Below, in pieces: positions 13,464-23,690 of a stretch of DNA of 64,000 bases. A program made the position numbers and the translations under genes. A model generated the notes under the pieces. It was not told where the DNA came from. It did no database searches and saw nothing but the letters and a program-made list of their open reading frames with translations. How positions within the stretch are numbered: position 1 is the first letter of the stretch; the number at the start of each line of letters is the position of its first letter. Source of the stretch: Cryptomeria japonica (lineage: Eukaryota; Streptophyta; Pinopsida; Cupressales; Cupressaceae); NCBI RefSeq assembly GCF_030272615.1, contig NC_081415.1:265393925-265457924 (forward strand), written 5' to 3'.

Positions 13464-14431
13464 TTATGTGCAAGTTTCTGCCACCTTAGATTCTGCCTTG
13501 TCTTCATGCTTCTCCATCATTAAGCTTTTTATGGTTCTACAATCTTTTGTATTATGAGAGGGACTCTTATGGAATTCACACCACATACCATTCTCTTGTG
13601 TCTTCTTCATACTCCATATATTTTTTGTTGGTGAATTGGGAGAGGGTTCCTTATATTTTTGTTTCCATGTAGTTTTTCCACCTTCACTCTTCCATCTGTT
13701 GTTTGAGAAATATCCCTCCTTCCTTTCCATTTAAATTTCTCCTCAATTTTGGTAGAAAATTTATATGCACTAGGTAAAGTCTCTATGTTCAGGAATTCCA
13801 TTTCGGTTTGGATGTACTTGTGGAGTCCACTCTGATATTTCAAAACTTGGTGCTTCTCACAATCTTTGATGCCAAGCTTTGCTACTAAGGCATGAAATAT
13901 ATTAGTATATTCCTCAACAGTTTGGTCCTTCTTTTGTTGAAGCAATTGCCACTGCATATATTTATGTTCATATGTATCAATAGGAAAATATTATTCCTTT
14001 ATGTGCTCCACAAATTCTACCCATGTGGGTTTTTTATCCAAAATAAAAGTGTTGCCATTTTCTACTGCCTTGGATGCTAACTTCGATTCCAACGAATATT
14101 TCACATGATTTTCAGCTTTGAGGAGAGCGAAAGTTATCTTCTCTTCATCTGAAAACTGATTGACAGAGAAATATCTTTCCAATTTTGTAACCCAATCATC
14201 AACATCATCTACATCGATCTTTCCTTGAAATGTGGGTATATCAAAATTGACTTGCACCTTGAATGGCATATACCCTATGAATGGTGGGTTTTCTTGTGAC
14301 CCATGACTTTCCATCATTTGCTTGAACTGCTCCATCATTTCTTCACGTTGCTTTGTTAGTGCATCTGCAACTAATGCTTTAATGTCATCATTGGTCTGCA
14401 ACTTAGCCATCTGCGATCGTGTGCGTCTCAA
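13464..14431 (-). pseudogene. element A Gag
   Basis: Starts at the methionine at 14431 (MRRTRSQMAKLQ). The capsid-like part has VQVNFDIPTFQGKIDVDDVDDW and, after a break near 13990, QKKDQTVEEYTNIFHALV. The C-terminal part (from 13730, shifted frame) has WCEFHKSPSHNTKDC, a modified zinc-knuckle or nucleocapsid motif. It would form the virus-like particle that packages element RNA. At least one frameshift and several stops are present. Confidence 0.8.
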
Positions 14432-14517
14432 AGGAAGGTAGTCTCAAGGATTCTTTGTTTCCAACCCCAATCTTTGATATGTTGATCGCATGTGATATGA
14501 CATACAAGAGCGAACTT

Positions 14518-14529
14518 TAGCTAATACCA
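14518..14529 (-). promoter_or_regulatory. decayed primer binding site, element A
   Basis: The minus strand reads TGGTATTAGC just inside the LTR. This matches the start of the initiator-Met tRNA site (compare TGGTATCAGAGCC in element C) with substitutions. Confidence 0.55.
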
Positions 14530-14530
14530 C

Positions 14531-14751
14531 TGATCCGAATTATGGATTCGGATGACAACACCTAAGTGAGAACCTACGGTATTGTAAATTTTGTTTACAA
14601 GAACATGAAAGCATAGAATTGAAGCAAGCCAAAAGTATTGTATTCAATTCAAAAATTCAACATATAGTAGTCCAAGGGATTCCAAGGGTCACCAAAAAAT
14701 CCTTGAGAATCGAAAAACCAATAGTCATATCAGGTTTATTTACATAATAAA
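14531..14751 (-). repeat. 5' LTR of element A, truncated
   Basis: Begins TG one base after the PBS on the plus strand and matches 9589-9731 in two blocks. Similarity stops at about 14751, so its outer end is lost. Confidence 0.7.
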
Positions 14752-14926
14752 ATGAGTTTACATTCCACTTTTAATTTGAATAGATTTTTAAAAAAAATTA
14801 ATAATAGATTCCAAGATAAAGATTATTTTAAAAATATATTATAAATTAAAATTCAAAATTAAGTTTTTTTATGGTATTTCATAATCTTTTTGAATTTTTA
14901 ATTGCACCTTAACTAACAAATGGGTG
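14752..14926. other. AT-rich spacer between element A and the Tat-like fragment
   Basis: No gene. Positions about 14795-14862 resemble about 45840-45905 on the other side of element B (shared blocks AAGATAAA, TTTTAAAA and TATTATAAATTAAA). Confidence 0.45.
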
Positions 14927-16008
14927 AACTCATCTGTCATGCCCGCATCCTGGATCTCTGAGGCATAATCCCATATTTGCCCAGCCAACCCTACAAACTC
15001 CTCTGTCGCCACTGCACTATCAATAGTAGGCCCCCAATCCGCCACATCCTGCTACCGCTGTGCATATAAGCACGCTCCCTGAGGTATACCTTGCTGGCGC
15101 CCAAACTGTCTCAAAACTCGGGTCACCACAAAATGCTCAATCACGAACGGGGTCCTCCCAATCAGATATCTGGTCATAAATACAAAGGGCATCTCCAGCC
15201 CATCCTCTGCCCATACCTCACAGCCTGTATACGGTCACTAGGTGATCGTATCAATATCGTCAAAAACCCTCCTCCAATGCTCTAGTTTGCCCAGCTTACG
15301 CTGGACAACTAGACCTTTGTATCCGTAGGCATATGGTGTACCTACGGGCCTATCCCTATCTGCTAATGGCCTCACTGCTGGAATATGCTCCCAACACCAT
15401 ACCTGTAATAGGGTCACGCCTGCTGACAAACTGCCATAACCAAGGTATACTACCTCATGTAGACTCCTGTATAGATGAGCCAGCATCGCTGACCCCCATG
15501 CAAACCTCCGGCCCTGTGTGACCATCTCCTCCAAAACTAACCCTCATCCCACCGAGAATCCCTTTGACCTGCGATCAGGACAAAGGAATCCCCCAATGAA
15601 ACCTGCTAGTACAGATGGCAGTGGTGCATAGTCCATATCCAAAAACTCCTACCAGGGGATCTCATACCCACAAACTGTATCATCCTAGAAAATGCGGCGC
15701 AGTGCCTCTGTGCCACCCTCCTCTGATTGCTCATAAGGTAGTAGTGCCCCTACCATAGGAATGCGCAAAATTCGGTAACAGTCCTCCGGTGTAACTGTCA
15801 TCTCTCCCGTAGCAAAATGGAAGGTGTTCGTGTCACTATGCCACCTCTCTGCCAACGCTGTCAACAGCCCCCGGTTCACAGTGAACCGAGGCATATCCAA
15901 GAGAGAGGTCAATCCACATCTCTCAATAATATCTAGGTCGGCCTGTGACAAACGTGGTATCAATGTCCACGGTCTGGAAAATCTCTCCCGTGACTGTACC
16001 ACCCCCAA
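14927..16008 (-). pseudogene. plant mobile domain (PMD) gene, left copy, truncated
   Basis: Opens with MGVVQSRERFSRPWTLIPRL at 16008. It continues with LTALAERWHSDTNTFHFATG and EMTVTPEDCYRILRIP, the hallmark of the plant mobile domain found in transposon proteins and their domesticated relatives. RFAWGSAMLAHLYRSL and VWCWEHIP follow. TAG codons interrupt the frame (for example after GTEALRRIF at 15685), and the gene is cut off at 14927. Its function is unknown beyond association with mobile DNA. The copy at 30912-32839 is longer. Confidence 0.85.
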
Positions 16009-16148
16009 TCGCTCCTGTCAACAAGCAAAACAAATCCCATATTAGTTTCCACATTAAAATAAAGATATCAAATTCAATCTTACATCAACAACATGAAACA
16101 TTTTGCCCATCTATATCAAAGTTCAAAATCCTATCATTTCATATCAAA

Positions 16149-16310
16149 CTTGTAAAACAACTCAAGTTTTCAAAAACCATATCAAAACTTGTAAAACAAC
16201 TCAAGTACCAAAATCACATAAACTTGTAATACAACTCAAGTTTCCCACCCATATCAGCTTGTAAAACAACTCAAGTTTCCAACCCATATCGGCTTGTAAT
16301 ACAACTTAGG
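16149..16310. repeat. 35-bp tandem repeat, five units
   Basis: CTTGTAAAACAACTCAAG recurs at 16149, 16188, 16223, 16258 and 16293, with TAAT for TAAA in some units. Spacing is 39, 35, 35 and 35 bp. Each unit has inverted ends (CTTG and CAAG). It lies upstream of the antisense PMD gene. Confidence 0.85.
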
Positions 16311-16499
16311 CTTTCATACACATTGAACTTGAAACAGACCACGCAAATATATCATATTCTCATCAATACAATAGATTGATATCTATACATAACTTGGAAA
16401 ATCGTAAATCAAAACAAGTTATACAAACACTCATATTGGATAAATTCATCAAAACACAACAGGCAAACAAAACAAATTTTCAAATCGGCTAATTCTGCA

Positions 16500-16910
16500 C
16501 AATTTTTCAGACGCGCTAAAACAGTTATTCAATGTGCTAAAAACCTACCACGCGCTAGGCTGCTTTTCCTATGCGCTAATCTATCTATCCTATGCGCTAG
16601 AATACCTCTACGTGCTAATCTATCCCCCCAACGTGCTACCCATTTGGCCCTATGCTCTAGGTTAACCGTACGTGCTAAATCCCCTTCCCTATGTGAACCC
16701 CTGCGACCCCTATGCGCTAGGTCACCCCTACGTGCTAACCTGCTGAATGGATGCGCTACCCAACACTTTCCATGTGCTATTCTACCTGCACGCGCTAACC
16801 TAATAATTTTATGCGCTAGCCTATCTTTTTCGGACGCGACCCCTAAATTTGAACTCGATGCGCTACTTCACACTTCGTATGCGCTACTATAGGCCCTAGA
16901 CGTGCTAAAC
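16500..16910 (-). repeat. periodic array of inverted TAGCGC(A/G)T motifs, 60-bp superperiod
   Basis: On the plus strand the unit reads (A/C)(C/T)G(C/T)GCTA. The final A falls at 16518, 16539, 16557, 16578, 16599, 16617, 16638, 16659, 16677, 16698, 16719, 16737, 16758, 16779, 16797, 16818 and 16839, then 16865, 16886 and 16907. Steps cycle 21, 18, 21, giving a 60-bp superunit. On the minus strand it precedes the PMD gene. Sense-oriented arrays of the same motif lie in B's 5' leader. Confidence 0.9.
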
Positions 16911-17499
16911 CGAAAAACCCAAACTTTGAAATTCAAAAAATGACTAAAAATGACAAAATTAAAAGTCAAAAAAGGGTCAGAAATGTTGACTTACTGGTGG
17001 TCCATGTGCTATAGGTCTCCGGTACCTCCGAACGCGCTCGAATCGGTGTCTGTGATAGGGAATCGACATTTTTTCTCCAGAGCAAATTCTCTTTCTCCAA
17101 AGTCAACAAAGCACAAATGAACCTAATTTAAGCCCTTTTCCCCTTTTATAGGAGGAAAATGAGATTAGGGTTAGCCAACTGGACCTGTAATATGGTCGCG
17201 GTCTCCCCTATACCAAAACATTTGTAACTTATCGGGAGATGAATCAATTTGCACACTTTTCACATGCACGAAATCATACACATCATACACAACTCCTCAA
17301 ATTAAATCAAAAATTTTCAACCAAAATATTGATTCATCTCCTGAGGGGGCATCACCATCAAATATCAAATCTGGGGCATCACATCAAATCAAATTTGAGG
17401 CACGACTGACAAATCATAAGAGCGACACAAAAATTGCATTTGATCATAAATCATAAAAACACATCATTTTTCTTTGAAATAACATGTGCACACACGTCA

Positions 17500-17515
17500 C
17501 TTCAAAGGGGCAAAA
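17500..17515 (+). promoter_or_regulatory. polypurine tract adjoining left LTR
   Basis: TTCAAAGGGGCAAAA directly precedes the TG of the LTR. The right copy reads CTTCAAAGAGGGGCAAAA. This is the usual site of plus-strand priming. Its presence left of a 5' LTR shows that the flank is element-internal sequence, not host DNA. Confidence 0.75.
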
Positions 17516-18996
17516 TGTAGACGTATAAAAATGACCATATTCCTAAAATAATATTTTATGTTCATTTCCCTATTTAATTAAATCCAATTTAATTAAATTA
17601 TCCACATTCTTCTATTTTATTAAGTAAATTACTCAATTTATTTAAATAAAATTCACTATACCATTTAATGAATAAATCATTTTTATTCAATTAAATCTCC
17701 CTATCCACTTTTAATTAAATTCAAATTTAATTAAATGGTTATCTTAAATTAAATAAATCTAATTTATTTAATTTCTCCAAATTGCAACCAAATTGAATTA
17801 AATCATTTAAATCAATTAAAACCTATTATCCCCCCCATCCACTTGCAAAATCCCAAACCCTTTTCTAATCCCTTCTAGAATCTTCTAATCGCTTCTAATT
17901 AACCTAACCCCTCCTCTAAACTTTGTCACATCCCTAAGCAAAGGGAAGTCACTTCTCAAAGCCTCAAAGTCTTTGATAACCATTAAAGGCTTTTAACCTT
18001 CAACCACTAAATGTCTCAAAGTCTTTGATAACCTTTGAAAGCTTCCAACCTTCAACCACTTAATCCACAAAGTCTCCAATAACCATTAATGGTTAACCCA
18101 AACCCTCCTACATGGTTAAAACATTTGTTTTGACTCAACCTCTACCCAACCCAAGGGTCTCATCAGGCCTTTAATGCTTTGACCATGATTATCTCTTAAG
18201 CATTTGCACAAAGGTTTATCCTTGGATTAACTCCTAATCAAGTGGGTAACCCTAACTTAGACTTGACCCTTAGCCTCTAAATAACCATGAGGTCTTCTCA
18301 GGCATTCAATGCCTCCAACCCCTTCTTTCAACCCAATCTTATGTTGACACTTGTCACCATTTCATTGGTGCAATTTGCAAACATGGATCCCTGACTTTCA
18401 AACTCAACCCTTGATTAACCCATTCGATCCTGACCATCCATTACCCTATTTTGACTATAAATAAAGCTCTCATCCCTCCATTTTCATATAGAATCCTCCA
18501 AATTTGAAGCATTACACTTATGTTCAAATTCTTTCAAGCTTTCATATCATTTTTATGCTTATCATTTAGCCTCTTTTAGAATAGAAAATAGTCTAAATAT
18601 GCATGATTAGAGTACTTTCTTTATCATTTTAGCTCAATCATAGGCTGAATATAGTATGCTAGGATAGTATTCATACTAACCTTGTCATCTTATCATCTAG
18701 TTTATTGCATTTTAGAATCATACATAGCTTAACATACATCTCATACTAAAATCTATCAAAGCATCTCTCATTCTCACATTTGCCATCCCCAAACCATTTT
18801 GCTCAGTAATCTGAGAGCAAAAACATTGGTTTGAGGGACATTGTGAGATAGAGAACCATGGGACCCTCCTTGGGAAGCTGAGTAATACTACGTTACTCCA
18901 TAGCTTGCACCAAGAAGTTCTGTGTGTGTGTGTGGACTAGTTATTTTACAATATTTTCACATATTAAGTTTTATCAGCCCACTTTTCCCGCATACA
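17516..18996 (+). repeat. left (5') LTR of element B
   Basis: TGTAGACG at the left, CCCGCATACA at the right, 1481 bp. It includes a region rich in AATTAAAT (about 17570-17830), a TATA box, and a T/A-rich end before the PBS. The boundaries were set by comparison with 44239-45719, and by the PPT on one side and PBS on the other. Confidence 0.95.
18456..18463 (+). promoter_or_regulatory. TATA box in left LTR
   Basis: TATAAATA in the last third of the LTR, conserved in the right LTR (45179-45187). It is the likely promoter of the element RNA, with a start some 30 bp downstream. Confidence 0.6.
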
Positions 18997-19000
18997 TTTC

Positions 19001-19018
19001 TGGTGCCCACCGTGGGGC
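19001..19018 (+). promoter_or_regulatory. primer binding site of element B
   Basis: TGGTGCCCACCGTGGGGC follows four bases after the LTR end. It belongs to the TGGCGCCCACCGTGGGGC type seen in Tat-like elements. The tRNA was not determined. Confidence 0.75.
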
Positions 19019-19059
19019 CCGACCCCAAATAACAAATCATTTTTTTTAAATAATCACTT

Positions 19060-19500
19060 TTGCAGGTCTGCGGAAAATAGGAATCAACGCGTGGGGAAAA
19101 TTCCCTAGCGCATCTGATTGGCAGTCCAACGCATCCCGCTCACTGTTTAGCGCGTGGGGCTCATACTACAACGCGTGAAGACCGTTCTTTAGCGCGTGTC
19201 TCCCTCTAACATTTTCCTGTAGGTCTCGACACGGGCAAAACACAGAATAGCGCATGCAATAAACAACATAGCGCATCCATCCCACAGTTCAGTGCTTGTA
19301 CACCATCATCCAACGCGTACAATTAAAATGTTAGCACATCAAATTTAAAATTTTCCTGCAGGTCTCAGCAAAATGACAGAACATCGCTTCTAACTTGTAG
19401 AGTAGCGCATTCATTGAACAGTGTAGCGCAGGGGAAAATTATTTTAGCGCATCCAGTCTGTCTTGTAGTGCGTAAAAGCCTTTCTGTAGCACATAACAGA
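19060..19500 (+). repeat. 21-bp periodic TAGCGC(A/G)T array, 5' leader block 1
   Basis: Motif starts fall at 19085, 19106, 19128, 19148, 19170 and 19190. They resume at 19248, 19269, 19290, 19312 and 19332, and again at about 19382, 19403, 19424, 19445, 19466 and 19487. Steps are 20-22 bp, exactly 21 in the third group. Each group is preceded by a (C/T)AGGTCT segment (19063, 19220 and 19359), giving a higher-order unit of about 140-157 bp. Stop codons occur in the apparent 7-codon frame, so it is probably not coding. Confidence 0.93.
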
Positions 19501-19510
19501 CAACGAAAAA

Positions 19511-20680
19511 TTTTAAAATTGTAACCGAAAAGGAAATTTTAGACTTGTGGAAGCCCCCCCAAAATCATTTTAACATTTTCTGGTTTGCTTGCAGGACTCT
19601 AACAAATTTCTTACAGGTGGAGCGGGCCATTTTATTTTAATCGATTTCCTTTGTTGACCACAAAATCAAAAATTTGCTTTATTGACCATTTTCTTTTCCT
19701 AGATTAGAAAATCATTCTTTTAAGGTAAAATGAACACCATGTTTTTGTGGAGCAACATCTCCGCATAGGTTTTAGCAAATCACTGATTTGAAAGGATAAA
19801 ATAAACCAAATTGATTACTTTGTCTCGAAAGTGGAAGGAATATGCTCTCCCCTTAAGTGGGTGATCAAAAATCCAGACCACTCTTACAGCTTTCATTATT
19901 TCAAAGCATTTACATCCTTTAGCAGGCCTGCCTTCCCGAGGAGTTGCAATCAACTCTTAAAGCCGTTTTTGGCCAGTGTGAAGGGAACGACCTAAGTGGG
20001 GAATGACTTTGACGCCAAGAATTCCAACCAACTATAATCAAATGTGGAAAGTGATGAAAGTCCTTTTCAACGATTGCGCGCAGTGATTAGCCTTCCCCCA
20101 GTATCCTTGAGATATGTAAAACCTTTGTTCTAAAGGTTGGGAAGCCTCCTGAGGGAGTTTATCATTGATAGTCGAACGAGAAGCTTGATTACGAATCATA
20201 GAATTAGAAACTTTGAGCCGAGTCAGTAACCAAACATTTGTAACATCATAGTGTAAGGGTGGGGAAGAATCCACCCCCAAGATTACTCACCATATATCTC
20301 CTAAGATAACTACTCAACTATGAAGCGATTCACTTTGGGTTAATTTCTGGCAAAAGGCAAAAAAATGGGCGCCTTCTAGGGGTGACACAACTATTTGAGC
20401 TAACGGAGTATCAAGACTAGTGGGCTATGATGTTATTTATGACCCTTGACTACAAAGTCTTTCTGAAGTGTATTACTTGTATCCAAACCTGTTAAAACAT
20501 TGGGGATTTGAACACATCCTCGCAAGAACATACAATTTTTGTTAGATTAGGTAAAATGGTTGTACTTTTTGTGCCGTGCTTGCATTTATTACTTCAGAAA
20601 ATCATCCATAACACTTGAAAATTTCACAACAAAATTCAAAATCCACAAAAAAAATCAACTCAAAAGAAAAATTAAGGCAG
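19511..20680 (+). other. untranslated leader of element B
   Basis: No conserved reading frame or named motif was found between the two periodic arrays. Confidence 0.5.
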
Positions 20681-20682
20681 TT

Positions 20683-21195
20683 TAATGCATAAGAGCAACA
20701 TCTTAACGCGTGGAATACTTCTGTTAGCGCATCCAAACCTCAAATTAGCGTGTGGAGTTAAAACAGTAGTGTTTCAATCCTAAGGCAAAACAGTGTAACA
20801 TCCTTTAGCCCATTCACAACACAGTCTAGTGCGTGGAAGCAACATCTCAGCGCGTAGGAACCAAGAATTAGCTCATAAAATCTAAAAGTTAGCGCGTGAC
20901 AGGCCCAGTATAGCGCGTAGTTTTTTCAAACAAATTCGACAACAATTTTCAACAGTCCAAGCTTTAGCACGTGGCAGCAATAGCTTGGCACTTAGGAATC
21001 AAACATTAGCACATTTAGTCGAACAGTTAGCACTTAGGAAGCCCAAGATAGCGCATAAACTTTTTCAACTGTTAGACCACCATTTTCAGAAAGTCCAAAC
21101 TTTAGCGCGTGTCTAGGGGCAGCTTAGCGCGTGTGCTTATTCTTTTAGCGCATCTAGTAAATTCAGCAGCGCATGTAGACTCTGTTCTAGTGCGT
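20683..21195 (+). repeat. 21-bp periodic TAGCGC(A/G)T array, 5' leader block 2
   Basis: Motif starts at 20683, 20704, 20725, 20746 and 20767; then 20806, 20827, 20848, 20869, 20890 and 20911; then 20965, 20986, 21007, 21028 and 21049; then 21103, 21125, 21146, 21167 and 21188. Nearly every step is 21 bp. Spacers contain TTTTCAAC and AAGTCCAA-type sequence. The spacing has survived better than the motif (TAGCACTT, CAGCGCGT and TAGTGCGT variants occur in phase). Confidence 0.93.
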
Positions 21196-22052
21196 GATCA
21201 AACACAGAAAAACAGTGAACAAAACTTGAAAAATTTCAAAATTTCAAAATCTTTTTTTAGAAGCCTTTTTTTTATCAAAAACCATTTTTCATCAAAATCA
21301 GAGTGAAAAACAAATTATCAAACCTATTTCTTGAGCAAAATTTGTGTCAAACAAAAGTTGTCAAAATCCTAAATGAATCGCGCAATAGAGGATGTCTCTC
21401 CTATCATAATCCAGAAAATTTCATCATCAGTATCAACAGAATCCTTTATCATCTTACGGATTTTTATCTCAAAAACACTTGTTTAGAATTTTCAAATTGT
21501 CAAATCCAGTTTCTAGATCGGGAAGCTTTTATCCATATCATTTGACACACTTTGTCGTGAAGGGACATCTAAACCTTCACTCTGATAAAGTAAGATTTGA
21601 AATTTTTCAAACAAGAATCAACTAAATCCAAACAAATCAAAAGGAAACCATTGATCACTCATGCATGACTAATCCCCTTATTCTGAGAAGAAAGAACCTC
21701 TATCGTAACATCACGTTGAAGAAACAACAACGTAGCTTTTCCAAATTCATCAAGAGAAATAAGTTTTTATACATCAATCGTCAACTCTTCAAATCTCATC
21801 GGGTATTTCTTCATCACGTCAAATGTTATATCCAAAACAAATCTAGCGAATTTGACAAAGAACCCCTAAAGACAAGAGCATACTGTCAAAAGTTTGCTTT
21901 TAATCAAAAGATAAACCGCGGAGGAAATATCAATCCAGCATTCTTGCCCGACGAGTGCATCACGTATAACACATCTTGACCAGAACCACCAACACCCAAG
22001 CAACACATCAACGAGGTTTTTGTCCCTTTCATCACTGAAAGTTTTTACTAAA
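21196..22052 (+). other. leader between array and gag
   Basis: Short ORFs are present (for example 21665-21979), but none continues into Gag or shows a known domain. Confidence 0.5.
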
Positions 22053-23690
22053 ATGCCTGTTACTCGCTCTCAAAAGAACCAACAAAGCGAGACACACACC
22101 GAATCAAGTGTGAATCGCAGATTGCCCAATCCTTTTGAAATTCCACACTCGGAAGAGCCTGAAATTACTGACGCAATTCTTCAGGAATGTCAAGAAAATC
22201 CTTCATTCCAAAAACTCATCGAAAAACTCATGGAAAATGACAAAGAAAAGTATCTGCTCATGCTTACGAGTAAAGGCGTTAAACTTCCTGAAGATTTCGA
22301 TGCAAACATTTTTCAAACCAGGTCTCAACAATATACATATCACAAACAACAAAGAGAAGAAGAAGCTCGCATTCCAGAACAACGCATACCAGAAATGCGT
22401 ATGCCTGAGCTCGAAACTCCAGAACAAAACATACCATTTACTACACCTTTTCAGTTAAGAACAAATACGAGGGAAGAATTCATCCCTCGATAAGATAATG
22501 CGCCCTTGGTTGCTCTTACTCAACAAATGCAAATGTTGCAAAGACAAATACAAGATATGCAACAAGGGATGACAGTGCAGTACTCTATAAACGAAATCTG
22601 TCCTTATCCATTTGACAGAAGATTGAACATGGTACCTTTTCCTCCAAACTCAGATGTTCCCAAATTTGATAAATATGATGGGAAAAGTGATCCTCGGGAT
22701 CATGTTCGAGAATTTTGCACCATGAGTCTTGAATTTGCTCATGATGACACTTATCTGATGAGGTTATTCCCAAGAAGCCTGAGAGGACAAACAATGGAAT
22801 GGTTATCCAAGATTACACCACCTGTCAGATCATTTGACGAATTGGTTAACAAATTTATAACCCAATATTCCTATAATATTCAACATGCCATAACCATGCT
22901 CTATGTCTGCAATACCAAACAAAAGAACAATGAAACATTCATGATATTCCTTCAGCGTTGGCGACGCATGGTATCACGATATCCTCGAGATATTCCTGAA
23001 AATGAGAAAATGGAAATCTTCATCGATAAATTGAATGGCAAAATGAGTTACAGACTCAAACTTCAATGCATACCATCTTTCGCCAAATTGATTGAAAATG
23101 GCATTCAAGTAGAGGAAGCTTGTGTCAAAAAGGGAACCCTCAAGTTCTACAAGGAAGGAACCAACTCATCAAACTACAATAATCAGAACAACGCCAACCT
23201 TGACAAATCTCGATTCTGGACTCAAAATAAAAATGAAGGCAACAATGAATCATATGATCCCAAATCTAAACAACCAGTGCTGGCATTATCTGGAAATCCT
23301 CAAAATCTGAAAAATCTTAAAAATGCTACTCCCAGTGCTAACACACATGCACCAAGCAATGATCAAGGACAAATCAACACGAACCGCACCAACAATACTC
23401 ACAGCACAAACATGAATCCAGGACCTAACAACAACTCACACAACAACACGAACAATTTCCAAAAGTGTATCTTCACACCATTGGGACAATCATTAGAATC
23501 CGCATTCAGAGAACTTTTGGCAAACAAAATTCTTTCTTTGCCTCCCATCAACAACTATGAACCCCCAATCAAACAACCTTGGTGGAATGATTCCCACTAT
23601 TGTGATTTCCATCGCAACAAGGGTCATAGAACAAACGAATGCATGAGATTGAAACATATAATACAAGACATGATTGATTGAGGTGACTTA
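22053..23690 (+). pseudogene. element B Gag
   Basis: The ATG at 22053 (MPVTRSQKNQQ) starts the frame used by all of gag-pol. The capsid-like region has VPKFDKYDGKSDPRDHVREF, WLSKITPPVRSFDELVNKF and FLQRWRRMVSR. A long Asn-rich linker follows. The C-terminal CDFHRNKGHRTNEC replaces a classical zinc knuckle, as in Tat-lineage Gags. In-frame stops are TAA 22491 and TGA 23679; the sequence on both sides of each continues sensibly. It would form the particle around element RNA. Confidence 0.88.

Larger units (their letters stand above)
9589..14751 (-). mobile_element. element A: degenerate chromodomain Ty3/gypsy retrotransposon
   Basis: On the minus strand the order is 5' LTR remnant, PBS, Gag, protease, RT, RNase H, integrase, chromodomain, PPT and 3' LTR. 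This order (RT before integrase) defines Ty3/gypsy, and the integrase tail with a chromodomain places it with chromoviruses. The reading frame changes several times (Gag to protease, RNase H to integrase) and carries many stops. The two LTR remnants share only parts of their length. The right LTR breaks off at about 14751, so the target duplication cannot be checked. Confidence 0.9.
14927..17515 (+). mobile_element. truncated 3' internal part of a Tat-like element
   Basis: Corresponds to 31750-33510 plus 43402-44238 of element B: antisense mobile-domain gene, 35-bp repeats, inverted 18/21-bp motif array and PPT. In samples it differs from B's copy by roughly 4-10 percent (about 30 differences in one 430-bp stretch). 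It ends exactly at B's left LTR. The left end at about 14927 has no LTR or TG boundary, so it is a broken end. It is probably the remains of a second element joined to B through LTR recombination. Confidence 0.8.

Noticed and set aside
16644-16892. Plus-strand ORF with repeated LCA and RANL words
   Set aside because: It follows from the 18/21-bp array, since both steps are multiples of three. There is no continuity with any conserved coding region, and the copy after 43344 differs at its start.
19080-19500. CRISPR array
   Set aside because: Regular spacing suggested repeats and spacers, but the unit is 21 bp with a degenerate 8-10-bp core, in a plant retrotransposon leader.
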